Assembly (NCBI GenBank): GCA_023457935.1
Contig: JAEXBA010000066.1
Span: 1-64,000 of the forward strand
From: Bacteroidota bacterium
GTDB taxonomy: Bacteria; Bacteroidota; Bacteroidia; Flavobacteriales; Weeksellaceae
Direction: 5' to 3'
Length of the DNA: 64,000 nt
Position 1 is the first letter of the stretch, and every line of letters starts with the position of its first letter. A program made the position numbers and the translations under genes. Below the pieces are notes generated by a model. It was given only the letters and a program-made list of their open reading frames with translations, made no database searches and was not told where the DNA came from. Positions 52,023-59,725 of the stretch are shown here, piece by piece.

Positions 52023-52997
52023 TTAAGAATTCTCTAAAATATACTGGAACATCAGAGGTGCGCAGATCGTTGCGTCACTTTCTACAATATATTTCGGAGT
52101 ATTGATATCCAGTTTTCCCCAAGTTATTTTTTCGTTCGGAACTGCACCGGAATACGAACCGTACGAAGTTGTGGAATCCGAAATCTGGCAGAAATATGAC
52201 CAGAAGGGAATATCCGTCATTTCCAGATCCTGATACAGCATCGGAACAACACAAATCGGGAAATCTCCGGCAATTCCACCACCAATCTGGAAGAATCCAA
52301 CTCCTTTTCCACCCGAATTTTTTGGATACCAATCGGCAAGGAACGTCATGTATTCAATTCCTGACTTCATTGTAGACGGCTGCAGTTCACCTTTTATACA
52401 GTAGCTCGCGAAAATATTACCCATGGTGGAATCTTCCCAACCCGGAACCACGATCGGTAAATTTTTCTCAGCCGCAGCAAGCATCCATGAATTTTCTTTC
52501 GGAATTTCATAATACTGCTCCAACACTCCTGAAAGCAGCATTTTGTACATATATTCGTGAGGAAAATAGCGTTCACCTTTGGCTTCGGCATCTTTCCAGA
52601 TTTCAACAATATGCTTTTGCAGTCTTCGGAACGCCTCTTCTTCCGGAATACATGTGTCCGTAACACGGTTCAGGCCTTTTTCAAGCAAATCCCACTCCTG
52701 TTCCGGCGTTAAATCACGGTAATTCGGTACTCTTTCGTAATGCGAATGTGCGACAAGGTTCATCAAATCTTCCTCCAGATTTGCTCCGGTACAGGAAATG
52801 ATCTGAACTTTATCCTGGCGAATCATTTCAGCCAGAATTTTTCCCAACTCCGCCGTAGACATCGCTCCGGCAAGCGTAATCATCATTTTTCCACCGTCTT
52901 TAAGATGCGCAACATATCCTTTGGAAGCGTCCACCAAAGCGGCAGAATTAAAATGCAGATAGTATTTTTCCAGAAATTCGGTAATCGTGTAACTCAT
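52023..52997 (-). CDS. Deoxyhypusine synthase-like protein
   Basis: About 324 residues from the ATG at 52997 (MSYTITEFLEKYYLHFNSAA). It matches the DHS-like superfamily, with MITLAGAMSTAELGKILAEM (about 40-59), ISCTGANLEEDLMNLVAHSH (about 67-86), PGWEDSTMGNIFASY and GSYSGAVPNEKITWGKLD, in which the lysine of WGK resembles the catalytic lysine of DHS. True hypusine formation on eIF5A is not known in bacteria, so the substrate is probably a polyamine; homospermidine- or carboxyspermidine-related activity is possible but not shown. Confidence 0.88.
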   Translation of the reverse strand: MSYTITEFLEKYYLHFNSAALVDASKGYVAHLKDGGKMMITLAGAMSTAELGKILAEMIRQDKVQIISCTGANLEEDLMNLVAHSHYERVPNYRDLTPEQEWDLLEKGLNRVTDTCIPEEEAFRRLQKHIVEIWKDAEAKGERYFPHEYMYKMLLSGVLEQYYEIPKENSWMLAAAEKNLPIVVPGWEDSTMGNIFASYCIKGELQPSTMKSGIEYMTFLADWYPKNSGGKGVGFFQIGGGIAGDFPICVVPMLYQDLEMTDIPFWSYFCQISDSTTSYGSYSGAVPNEKITWGKLDINTPKYIVESDATICAPLMFQYILENS

Positions 52998-53060
52998 TTT
53001 TAGATGTTTTAGCAAAGATAGGATTTTGCGGATGAAAGTGGATAATTGTTCTCAAAAGAA

Positions 53061-53084
53061 AAGCACCGCCAATCGACGGTGCTT
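53061..53084 (-). terminator. Rho-independent terminator after curli-operon lipoprotein gene
   Basis: AAGCACCG and CGGTGCTT arms at 53061-53068 and 53077-53084; a T-rich run follows on the minus strand. It probably ends the curli operon. Confidence 0.75.
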
Positions 53085-53100
53085 ATGTTTCTGCTGATTA

Positions 53101-54600
53101 TTACTCCCAATCCGGCATTTCAGCATTCGGAAACAGCGTGGTCCTTGAGTAATTTCCTGAAGAAGACTGCCCTATTTTCACAATATTCCTTGCGGAAATA
53201 TTGTCGTTTGAAGTATTCACAAATATAATTTCAGAATCATTCGGGGAAAATCTTGGATCAAGATCGTTCATTCCGGAAGGTTTCTGACTGGCCGCTGACA
53301 GATCAACAGCAGTTCCGCTTGCAAAGCTGTGTAAGTAAATCCTCGAATCCAATTGCCGGTAATTCTGAATATTTTCATATCCGGAAAAATCGCGTGTATA
53401 GAGCAACTGATGTCCCTGTATCGAAAAATTAAGGCCTCCTGCTCCACCCGGAACGTTGGAAAGGACAGTATCCGTCACCGTTCCCTGCATATTAATCGTA
53501 AAAATCTTCACATTATAACCGTCATTATTATTGGTTTTCAGTGCGATTTTATTTCCGTCGGTACTCCAGTCGCACTCAGTAATCAGACTTCCGTCAACGG
53601 TCTGATAAAGAAGTGTAAGCGCTGTACCGTCGCTGTTAATCATATATAGCTTGTTAAAACTCGGATAAATGAGTTTGCTTCCGTTGGAATTCCAGGCAAA
53701 ATCAAGCTCTTCATTCTTAAATCCGCTGACAGGAACGGTAGTAACCTGCGTACTGTTGCTTCCGTCTTTATTGGAAATGAAAATCTGATTGTTTCCGCCC
53801 ACATTTTTGATATAGGCAATTTTATTGGCAACATTGTTAAACCTTGGCCGGAAACTTACCTGAGAACTGCTGGTAACATTAAACAGATTGTTGCCGTTTT
53901 CATCGGAAGACACAATGTAGTAGTTGCCGTTTTGCTTCTTTGTGTACAAAAAGCGGTTGGTTGGGACAGTAACCACTTTAAACTGGAAAACAGGACTGTA
54001 CACCTTAGCATTAATCCCATCATCAGAAACAACCTGCCAGAAATAGGTGACGCCATAAATCAGATTACTGACAGTATAAGACTTTTCGGTAATATTGGTA
54101 AATTCCTGAATATTAGAATTCTGACTGTTTTTTAGAATCAGGTCAAACGTAAGCGAATCATTTTCGGGATCGGTAGCATTCCAGGTAAAGGTTACACTGT
54201 TTGGCATATCCACGGCATTATCTGCAGGGAAAAGAAGCTCAGGCGCATACGGCGACTGATTTCCTGCAGTATCGTCTGCAAGTTCAATTGCAATATCGAC
54301 AGTCTGGCCTTCTTTGGTAACATTCACCGGATGAAAAGTAGTAACATAACCGGAAAGTTCAGCTTTTACAGAATAATCCCCTACCGGAACATCAGAAATT
54401 GAAAAATTACCTTTATCATCTGTATAGACAGTCGAGCTGGTAGGCGCAGTTGTAATTCGCACTCCCTTCAATGGAGCATTGCTTGATTTTTCAGTTACCG
54501 TCCCTTTGACAACGCCTTTTCCTGCTACATCTACCAACTCCTCACGGCAGCCGAAAGAGATGAGCAAAATAAGTAAATATGTAAGTTTTAAGAATCTCAT
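53101..54600 (-). CDS. Curli-operon surface lipoprotein with carboxypeptidase-regulatory-like and beta-propeller-like domains
   Basis: A 499-residue protein with a lipobox (ILLISFGCREEL, cysteine near 18). A CarboxypepD_reg-like domain follows (about 28-112: VVKGTVTEKSSNAPLKGVRI), then a fibronectin-III-like domain (about 118-212: VTFTWNATDPENDSLTFDL), then TolB/PD40-type repeats to the end (SFRPRFNNVANKIAYIK, FAWNSNGSKLIYPS, DPRFSPNDSEIIFV), probably a six-bladed propeller. Its ATG overlaps the csgG stop (ATGA). I do not know it as a named curli gene. A role in fibre anchoring or subunit binding is inference from context. Confidence 0.85.
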   Translation of the reverse strand: MRFLKLTYLLILLISFGCREELVDVAGKGVVKGTVTEKSSNAPLKGVRITTAPTSSTVYTDDKGNFSISDVPVGDYSVKAELSGYVTTFHPVNVTKEGQTVDIAIELADDTAGNQSPYAPELLFPADNAVDMPNSVTFTWNATDPENDSLTFDLILKNSQNSNIQEFTNITEKSYTVSNLIYGVTYFWQVVSDDGINAKVYSPVFQFKVVTVPTNRFLYTKKQNGNYYIVSSDENGNNLFNVTSSSQVSFRPRFNNVANKIAYIKNVGGNNQIFISNKDGSNSTQVTTVPVSGFKNEELDFAWNSNGSKLIYPSFNKLYMINSDGTALTLLYQTVDGSLITECDWSTDGNKIALKTNNNDGYNVKIFTINMQGTVTDTVLSNVPGGAGGLNFSIQGHQLLYTRDFSGYENIQNYRQLDSRIYLHSFASGTAVDLSAASQKPSGMNDLDPRFSPNDSEIIFVNTSNDNISARNIVKIGQSSSGNYSRTTLFPNAEMPDWE

Positions 54601-55976
54601 TTTTCAGAAGATTTGAATAGTTTGTCAAGATAAAAATTGATACCCAGGTTGAACCTTAAGCTTTGGTCATTTCTTTTCCCCTGCTTCAGGAAATCCCATT
54701 CGTCATCAAAACCAAAATCGAGCTGTGAACCTCCGCGCAAAGCTATTTTTTCCGAAACAAGATATTCAATTCCCGCCCCTGCCTGCGCTTTCAAAAATGT
54801 TTTGTCACCGTACTTTGTAATTCCGGCTCCGCCCGACAGATAAGGAGTGAATTTATTTCGTGAAAAAGGCTGATATTCAAGGTTCAGCTCACCTGATATA
54901 CCGCGTCTCCAGAAAATATCCTGATTTTCGAAAATATGATAACTGGCATTTCCGTCAAGATATAAGACATCCGTAAGCATATATTTCATACCGAGTTTTG
55001 CACCGAAATGGGTATTTGCCCGCACATAATCGCCACGAATTTTCGTCGCTTCTGCCATTCCGTAGAAAGCCCACTGTCCGCGTACGCGGTCTTTTGCAAG
55101 GTTCCCGTATATCCTGGAATCATTTACTTTCTGCTCTGAATTATACTGGGCAATCAAATCGGCAAACTGGGATTTATCAACATAATTTGAATCCCAGACA
55201 TTATCACGGATTCCCTCAACTATCAGTGCGTAAACTGCCTTTTCGATGGCCTCTGTTACTGCAAGCTGAACCGGTTCGTTTTGGGTAATGCCCACCTCAG
55301 CCTCCATTAAGCGCTCAACATCAACAAATTTAAACATGCTGCCGTTGATACTTGTTGAAAGTATATTCTTTGAAGTATAAACTGATTTCAGAATCTCGCC
55401 GTTTAATGTTGAAACTGCACGGATATAAACCGTGATTCGGTCCTGCCTGTATTGTGTAGAACCGCCTATTCCGAAATATCGCGCTCCCAAACCACCCGTC
55501 ATTACGTTGGTATCATACGAGATTATTCCGCCTTCCAGGATTATTCCGGCATAAAGCAGCGGCGGAAGGTTTCCTGTTTCATCCGTTTTATTGGGAATGT
55601 ATTCTTTTCGTGTTGAACGGATTAGCTGTCTTTCGTTCAGAAGGTTGCCGATGTTTTCTCTTTCGATAGGCTTGAACCATTTACTGTCTTCAAGAGCTTT
55701 GATGAGAATGGTTGTTGTTCCCTGAGGAACAGCCGTACTCCAGCTGGCACCGGTTTCCGAAGGTTTATACTGCCCGGTCTGATCACGGAATTTGTAAACC
55801 CCCACTACAATCTTCTCTTTTGGTGCAGGAAGACTTTTGATTTCTGAAGTCAGTTTTGTTACTTCGCCCATGCCTGATTCCGGACTGCTTACCGGTATTT
55901 TCAACACAGGACTGCAACCTATCAAAAAAAATGATATAACAGCGCCCAGACAGAATCTGTAAAAATTCACATTCAT
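54597..55976 (-). CDS. csgG: Curli secretion channel CsgG with C-terminal outer-membrane beta-barrel-like domain
   Basis: A 459-residue protein with a lipobox (SFFLIGCSPVL, cysteine near 21). The CsgG domain covers about 25-270 (VGVYKFRDQTGQYKPSE, LEDSKWFKPIERENIGNLLN, YAGIILEGGIISYDTN), and CsgG forms the outer-membrane pore that exports CsgA. Residues about 290-455 form a separate eight-strand-like barrel region (AKLGMKYMLTDVLYLDGNAS, then GISGELNLEYQPFSRNKFT and LRFNLGINFYLDKLF). It starts nine bases after csgF and its stop overlaps the next gene's start. Confidence 0.93.
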   Translation of the reverse strand: MNVNFYRFCLGAVISFFLIGCSPVLKIPVSSPESGMGEVTKLTSEIKSLPAPKEKIVVGVYKFRDQTGQYKPSETGASWSTAVPQGTTTILIKALEDSKWFKPIERENIGNLLNERQLIRSTRKEYIPNKTDETGNLPPLLYAGIILEGGIISYDTNVMTGGLGARYFGIGGSTQYRQDRITVYIRAVSTLNGEILKSVYTSKNILSTSINGSMFKFVDVERLMEAEVGITQNEPVQLAVTEAIEKAVYALIVEGIRDNVWDSNYVDKSQFADLIAQYNSEQKVNDSRIYGNLAKDRVRGQWAFYGMAEATKIRGDYVRANTHFGAKLGMKYMLTDVLYLDGNASYHIFENQDIFWRRGISGELNLEYQPFSRNKFTPYLSGGAGITKYGDKTFLKAQAGAGIEYLVSEKIALRGGSQLDFGFDDEWDFLKQGKRNDQSLRFNLGINFYLDKLFKSSEK

Positions 55977-55985
55977 ACGCTCTGT

Positions 55986-56390
55986 TTAATTAGGTACAAC
56001 AATTTCCGACTGCTCGCCGGTGTCTGTATTGAGAATGGAAATCAGCAAGCCGTTCTGAGACTGCACAATTTCAAGATAAAGGGAACCGAAAAGATAAGTG
56101 CCCGGCTTCAGTTCTCCGTCGCCAAACTCTGATCCGAAAAGTTTCTGTGACAACTGACTCAGAAGCTGACGGTTCAAACTGTCGGTAAAACTGTCCAAAG
56201 AACTTAAATTTCCGAAAGCGCTTGTTTTATCATCATCAAACTGATTCTGTGCTGTAGCTGAACTCATTAACCACTGATAGTTAAAAGTATCACCACCAAA
56301 AGCAGGATTAATTGGTTTGTACACTAACTGCTGACTGCTGCAAAAGCCAAATGCAAGCATCAGCGCGATCATGCAGAACAATTTTTTCAT
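55986..56390 (-). CDS. csgF: Curli assembly factor CsgF
   Basis: A 134-residue secreted protein with a signal peptide (MKKLFCMIALMLAFGFCSSQ). It matches CsgF: QQLVYKPINPAFGGDTFNYQ (about 20-39) resembles the N-terminal helix that inserts in the CsgG pore, then a linker and a C-terminal region (YLFGSLYLEIVQSQNGLL, then DTGEQSEIVVPN). CsgF couples export to fibre nucleation at the cell surface. It is 13 bases after csgE and nine before csgG. Confidence 0.93.
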   Translation of the reverse strand: MKKLFCMIALMLAFGFCSSQQLVYKPINPAFGGDTFNYQWLMSSATAQNQFDDDKTSAFGNLSSLDSFTDSLNRQLLSQLSQKLFGSEFGDGELKPGTYLFGSLYLEIVQSQNGLLISILNTDTGEQSEIVVPN

Positions 56391-56403
56391 TTTTATTTTT
56401 TTT

Positions 56404-57135
56404 TTATTTTGTTTCTTTATCTACATCGCGACTTCTTATGAAACTGCTTAGAATCCGCAGAGAACGCAGTGCCTCGCTGTCGATATATTCTTCATCAGGC
56501 GTTGTATTAAACGCATAAATCGGCTGATCGTTAAACTCCACTACAATTCGGGAACTGCGGCCAAGTCCAGGGTTTTCTGAAATAATAACTGTACCGGGAA
56601 TTTTAAGGTTCTGCAGAAGGTAATTCATATAAAACTTATCATAAAAATACTTTCCCATTTTGGTACGCGTCTCATCTATAGTTATTCCCAGAAGTTCTAC
56701 ATTTTTTTCGGGAACGCGAGCAACCAGTTTTTTATCAAAAGACTCTGCATTTACAAAAAGACTGTCTTTAGAAATCAGGATTTTATTGTCTTCATCTTTT
56801 ATAAAGAGGAAAGCTTTGAGAGCGCCCTTATTTCCAAGGTTAATTTTCAGGTTACTGAGACTTTTGGTTTCATTGGGATTCACAACAAAATCGCCTTCCT
56901 GCTTGTTGCTGCTGGTATTACCGCCTTCGTCATTTTTCACAGCAATTAAAATATAATGGAGCGATTTGAAAACATCAGAATTATTAACTGCCGTTGCAGA
57001 AATATTTACCAAATCCTCTCTCTGCTCGGAAATTATTTTGGCTGATACTTCATTCATATCTGAGTCATTTTGAGAAAAAATAATGAGCGGAAAAAGAATC
57101 AAAGAAAACCGGAAAATCTGTAGAAAACCTTTCAT
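56404..57135 (-). CDS. csgE: Curli assembly protein CsgE with N-terminal CsgH-like domain (fusion)
   Basis: A 243-residue protein with a signal peptide (LILFPLIIFSQ). The C-terminal part (about 146-235: VELLGITIDETRTKMGKYFY, then YAFNTTPDEEYIDSEALRS) is CsgE, which caps the periplasmic side of the CsgG channel. E. coli CsgE is only about 130 residues. The extra N-terminal 100 residues have the pattern of CsgH, the periplasmic amyloid-inhibiting chaperone, with LHYILIAVKNDEGGNTS and KQEGDFVVNPNETKSLSNLK. I read this as a fused CsgH-like plus CsgE protein. It starts one base after csgB. Confidence 0.85.
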   Translation of the reverse strand: MKGFLQIFRFSLILFPLIIFSQNDSDMNEVSAKIISEQREDLVNISATAVNNSDVFKSLHYILIAVKNDEGGNTSSNKQEGDFVVNPNETKSLSNLKINLGNKGALKAFLFIKDEDNKILISKDSLFVNAESFDKKLVARVPEKNVELLGITIDETRTKMGKYFYDKFYMNYLLQNLKIPGTVIISENPGLGRSSRIVVEFNDQPIYAFNTTPDEEYIDSEALRSLRILSSFIRSRDVDKETK

Positions 57136-57136
57136 A

Positions 57137-57541
57137 TCAATAATTTCGAACGAAAATCATTTTATCGTTGCCACGAATATTTATCTTCATGCCATCAGAA
57201 ACACTGTTGTTTCCAGCGACATCAATATAATTATTGTTTCCACTGGTACTGATTTCGAGATTTGTAGCGCGCTGATCTGCATTGTTGTAGTTAAACGTAT
57301 TGTAATCTCCCTGCTGAATAATCCGCAGATGCGCAGCTTTACTGTCCATCACATTAATTATATTATCGTTTCCAACCTGAACATTTACATTTACAGACTC
57401 TGCATTCAAACGCCTGCTGCTTTCAGAAAGAAACTGCAACACGTTAGAACTGTTTAAATCCCTATACGAAATTTTCTCCGCACTTTGTGCCGAGAACATC
57501 TGTATTGCCAAAATCAGAAAAAAAGTACTGAAAATCCGCAT
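57137..57541 (-). CDS. csgB: CsgB-like minor curlin
   Basis: A 134-residue secreted protein with a signal peptide (FFLILAIQMFSAQ). It contains short curlin-type repeats (QVGNDN, QQGDYN, SGNNN, IRGND) and ends with MIFVRNY. A small repeat number and position after csgA suggest the nucleator CsgB, although the repeats are less regular than in CsgA. An untested alternative is a second structural subunit. Confidence 0.78.
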   Translation of the reverse strand: MRIFSTFFLILAIQMFSAQSAEKISYRDLNSSNVLQFLSESSRRLNAESVNVNVQVGNDNIINVMDSKAAHLRIIQQGDYNTFNYNNADQRATNLEISTSGNNNYIDVAGNNSVSDGMKINIRGNDKMIFVRNY

Positions 57542-57557
57542 AACATAATTTTAGAAA

Positions 57558-57587
57558 AATTATGGGAGCAAGGATACTCCCATAATT
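57558..57587 (-). terminator. Attenuator-like hairpin after csgA
   Basis: A perfect 11-pair stem with arms 57558-57568 and 57577-57587 (AATTATGGGAG/CTCCCATAATT) and an eight-base loop, followed on the minus strand by TTTCT. It lies between csgA and csgB, so it would reduce readthrough and give more CsgA than downstream proteins. Confidence 0.7.
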
Positions 57588-57606
57588 ATTATGATTTAAG
57601 AATGAT

Positions 57607-58902
57607 TTAGTGTTGCGTTACCATGATACTGTTTCCGGTTCCGGACTGAATTCCTGTATGCATGTTACCTGTTCCTGTCTGAAGTACTGTTGCCGCATTG
57701 GCTGTACCGAACTGAGCGCTGTAAGATGCATTGCTTGTACCGGTTTGTGCGTTATAAATATAGTTGCTGTCCCCTAACTGAAGATTATCGGAATCGTTAA
57801 GGTTTCCAGTTTGCTCACCCAATACATAGTTAAGTGATCCTTCCTGAACTGAAGTGAACATATTTCCGTTTCCGGCCTGATTAGCCTGAGAATTGTTGCC
57901 GTTTCCGTACTGAGACTGCGAAGATGTGTTCTCATTGCCTACCTGAGCCAATGCTGCGATATTACCATCACCACCCTGAACCTGCCATGCATCATTTAAA
58001 TCACCCAATTGATCTACATCTGCAACATTTCCGTTTCCGCTTTGATTTTGATCAGATGAATTGCTGAGTCCGTCCTGGGTTGCAATCGCATAGTTCCCTG
58101 CACCTGCCTGAGACTGGCCTGAATTATTGTTATCGCCATCCTGTGCTGAATAAGCAGTATTTCCGTCACCCAACTGATTTTGCCAGCTAGAGTTAGTGTC
58201 TCCAGTTTGATTAGTGCTCGCAAAATTACCCAAACCGCTCTGGTTTTGTGTAGCTACATTCTGAGCACCGGTCTGATTGCTGCCTGCAATATTTCCGTCA
58301 CCGCTCTGCCACTGCTCCAAGGAGTTTCCCCAACCGGTCTGTAGACCGGAAGCCCAGTTACCGTTTCCACTCTGGTTCTGCAGGATGTTGTTGTTGTTCG
58401 CCCAGGTAGGAACCTGATTGCCATCGCCCAACTGATCCGCATACGCGTAGTTACCTGTACCGCTCTGAATTTGATCAACATACATTCTAGGGCCAGATTT
58501 CTGAACCGAAACCGCTGCATTGGAAGTACCTGCCTGTGTCTGATTAGCAACAACCATATAAGTTTGGTTTTGGGAAGCCATCACACTGTTTGCATCACCT
58601 TGCTGGTTTTGCGTTACATAACTCTTGTTGGACCATGATCCCAATCCCTGGTTTGAAGTAGCAGCATTTCCCTGACCTTCCTGATACGTAGAAGTTTCGT
58701 TGAACTGATGTCTTTGATAAACATTAATGCTGTTCCCGTTACCTACCTGTACTGAATTGTTTTTTTCCGAAAGTCCGTACTGATTGACAGTAGCAGTATT
58801 TCCGTTTCCTGACTGATTGACATCATTGTCATTAGTTGTTCCCTGTGCACTGAACATTGTTACCGCTCCAAGTGCAAATACGCTTAAAATTGCTTTTTTC
58901 AT
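57607..58902 (-). CDS. csgA: Major curlin subunit CsgA, expanded repeat type
   Basis: About 431 residues from the ATG at 58902 (MKKAILSVFALGAVTMFSAQ); an upstream start at 58989 would bury the signal peptide. The mature protein consists of roughly 30 Q-x-G-x-x-N half-repeats about 11 residues apart (for example QSGNGN, QVGNGN, QLGDGN, QTGTSN), typical of amyloid curlin beta-helices. E. coli CsgA has five repeats of about 22 residues, so this subunit is about three times longer. It has a promoter at 58929-58959 and a hairpin at its 3' end. Confidence 0.93.
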   Translation of the reverse strand: MKKAILSVFALGAVTMFSAQGTTNDNDVNQSGNGNTATVNQYGLSEKNNSVQVGNGNSINVYQRHQFNETSTYQEGQGNAATSNQGLGSWSNKSYVTQNQQGDANSVMASQNQTYMVVANQTQAGTSNAAVSVQKSGPRMYVDQIQSGTGNYAYADQLGDGNQVPTWANNNNILQNQSGNGNWASGLQTGWGNSLEQWQSGDGNIAGSNQTGAQNVATQNQSGLGNFASTNQTGDTNSSWQNQLGDGNTAYSAQDGDNNNSGQSQAGAGNYAIATQDGLSNSSDQNQSGNGNVADVDQLGDLNDAWQVQGGDGNIAALAQVGNENTSSQSQYGNGNNSQANQAGNGNMFTSVQEGSLNYVLGEQTGNLNDSDNLQLGDSNYIYNAQTGTSNASYSAQFGTANAATVLQTGTGNMHTGIQSGTGNSIMVTQH

Positions 58903-58928
58903 GATAAAAAGTTTTATGGTTAGTGAAG

Positions 58929-59017
58929 CAAATGTAAAACGCAATGGATAATGACACAATACGTAAAATGTAGTATTCTTATAAAACACCCTGTTTTAGT
59001 AGTGTTTCCGTACTAAA
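58929..59017 (-). promoter_or_regulatory. csgA promoter with upstream palindromes
   Basis: On the minus strand a TTG (58957-58959), a 20-base gap and TACATTTG (58929-58936) fit the Bacteroidota promoter. Upstream lie TTTAGTA/TACTAAA (58995-59001 and 59011-59017, nine-base gap) and AAACAC/GTGTTT (58984-58989 and 59002-59007), overlapping candidates for an operator. The regulator is unknown. Confidence 0.6.
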
Positions 59018-59129
59018 TTTAATTTTTCATTAAATATTCTATACTTATAGACCTAATTTATAAAATTAAAGTATTTTAACGTAATAGAAGATTATTTTAA
59101 TCAGGATCAAGAATATTAACGAATTATTT

Positions 59130-59182
59130 CTTACACTCAAAAACCCACTGTTCATTCCATTATGAACAGCCAGCAGTGTAAG
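59130..59182. promoter_or_regulatory. Nested palindromes upstream of curli operon and downstream of arfB
   Basis: Outer perfect arms CTTACACT (59130-59137) and AGTGTAAG (59175-59182) enclose inner perfect arms CTGTTCAT (59148-59155) and ATGAACAG (59162-59169). It lies between csgA and arfB and could be an operator, an RNA structure or part of an insertion remnant. The rest of 58990-59329 is AT-rich with no gene. Confidence 0.5.
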
Positions 59183-59329
59183 CCGCACTTTTTACTGCAT
59201 TTATTCAGAATAAAAAAAATTCACCGGGTTTGCGCACAAAAGAATTCCTGAAGAAATCTTAAAAAAAAGTCATTTTATCTGAAGGTTCAGAAAAAAGTAC
59301 TTAAAACTGTGCATTTCAACACAAAAATA

Positions 59330-59722
59330 CTAACGTTTAAAGCGTCTGCTTTCCTTTTTATCGGACAACTTCTTTTTTGTATCAAGCCGTTTCTGAATCT
59401 GGCTTTTCGAAGGTTTGGTTGCTTTTCGGGGTTTTTGCACAAAAAGTGCTTTGTTAACGATGTTGAGAATTTTTTCAGTTGCAATTTTCTTATTCTGAAG
59501 CTGAGTGCGGCTTTCTGAGACGGTGAACTGAAGAATTCCTTCAGAATTGATGCGGTTTTTCAGCTTTTCAGATATTCTTACAATTTCCTCTTCAGTAAAA
59601 TACCGGGTTTCACCAACATGCCACATTACCGTTACAGAAGTCTCCACTTTATTGACGTTCTGTCCGCCTGCACCGCTGCTGCGTGAAGTTTTATACGTAA
59701 TTTCTGAAGTGAAATCTTTCAT
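59330..59722 (-). CDS. arfB: Alternative ribosome-rescue factor ArfB (peptidyl-tRNA hydrolase)
   Basis: A 130-residue protein with the release-factor GGQ catalytic motif (SSGAGGQNVNKVETSVT, about 15-31) and a basic C-terminal tail (KRLDTKKKLSDKKESRRFKR) that fits the empty mRNA channel of stalled ribosomes. Length is normal for ArfB/YaeJ. It follows menE on the same strand with only three bases between, so the two are probably co-transcribed. Confidence 0.93.
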   Translation of the reverse strand: MKDFTSEITYKTSRSSGAGGQNVNKVETSVTVMWHVGETRYFTEEEIVRISEKLKNRINSEGILQFTVSESRTQLQNKKIATEKILNIVNKALFVQKPRKATKPSKSQIQKRLDTKKKLSDKKESRRFKR

Positions 59723-59725
59723 TTT

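Noticed and set aside
57607..58902. Tandem DNA repeats as a possible satellite or CRISPR
   Set aside because: The periodicity is explained by the curlin repeat of CsgA (about 33 bases per 11 residues).
58903..58989. Longer start for CsgA
   Set aside because: It would put 29 residues before an ideal signal peptide and cover the promoter.
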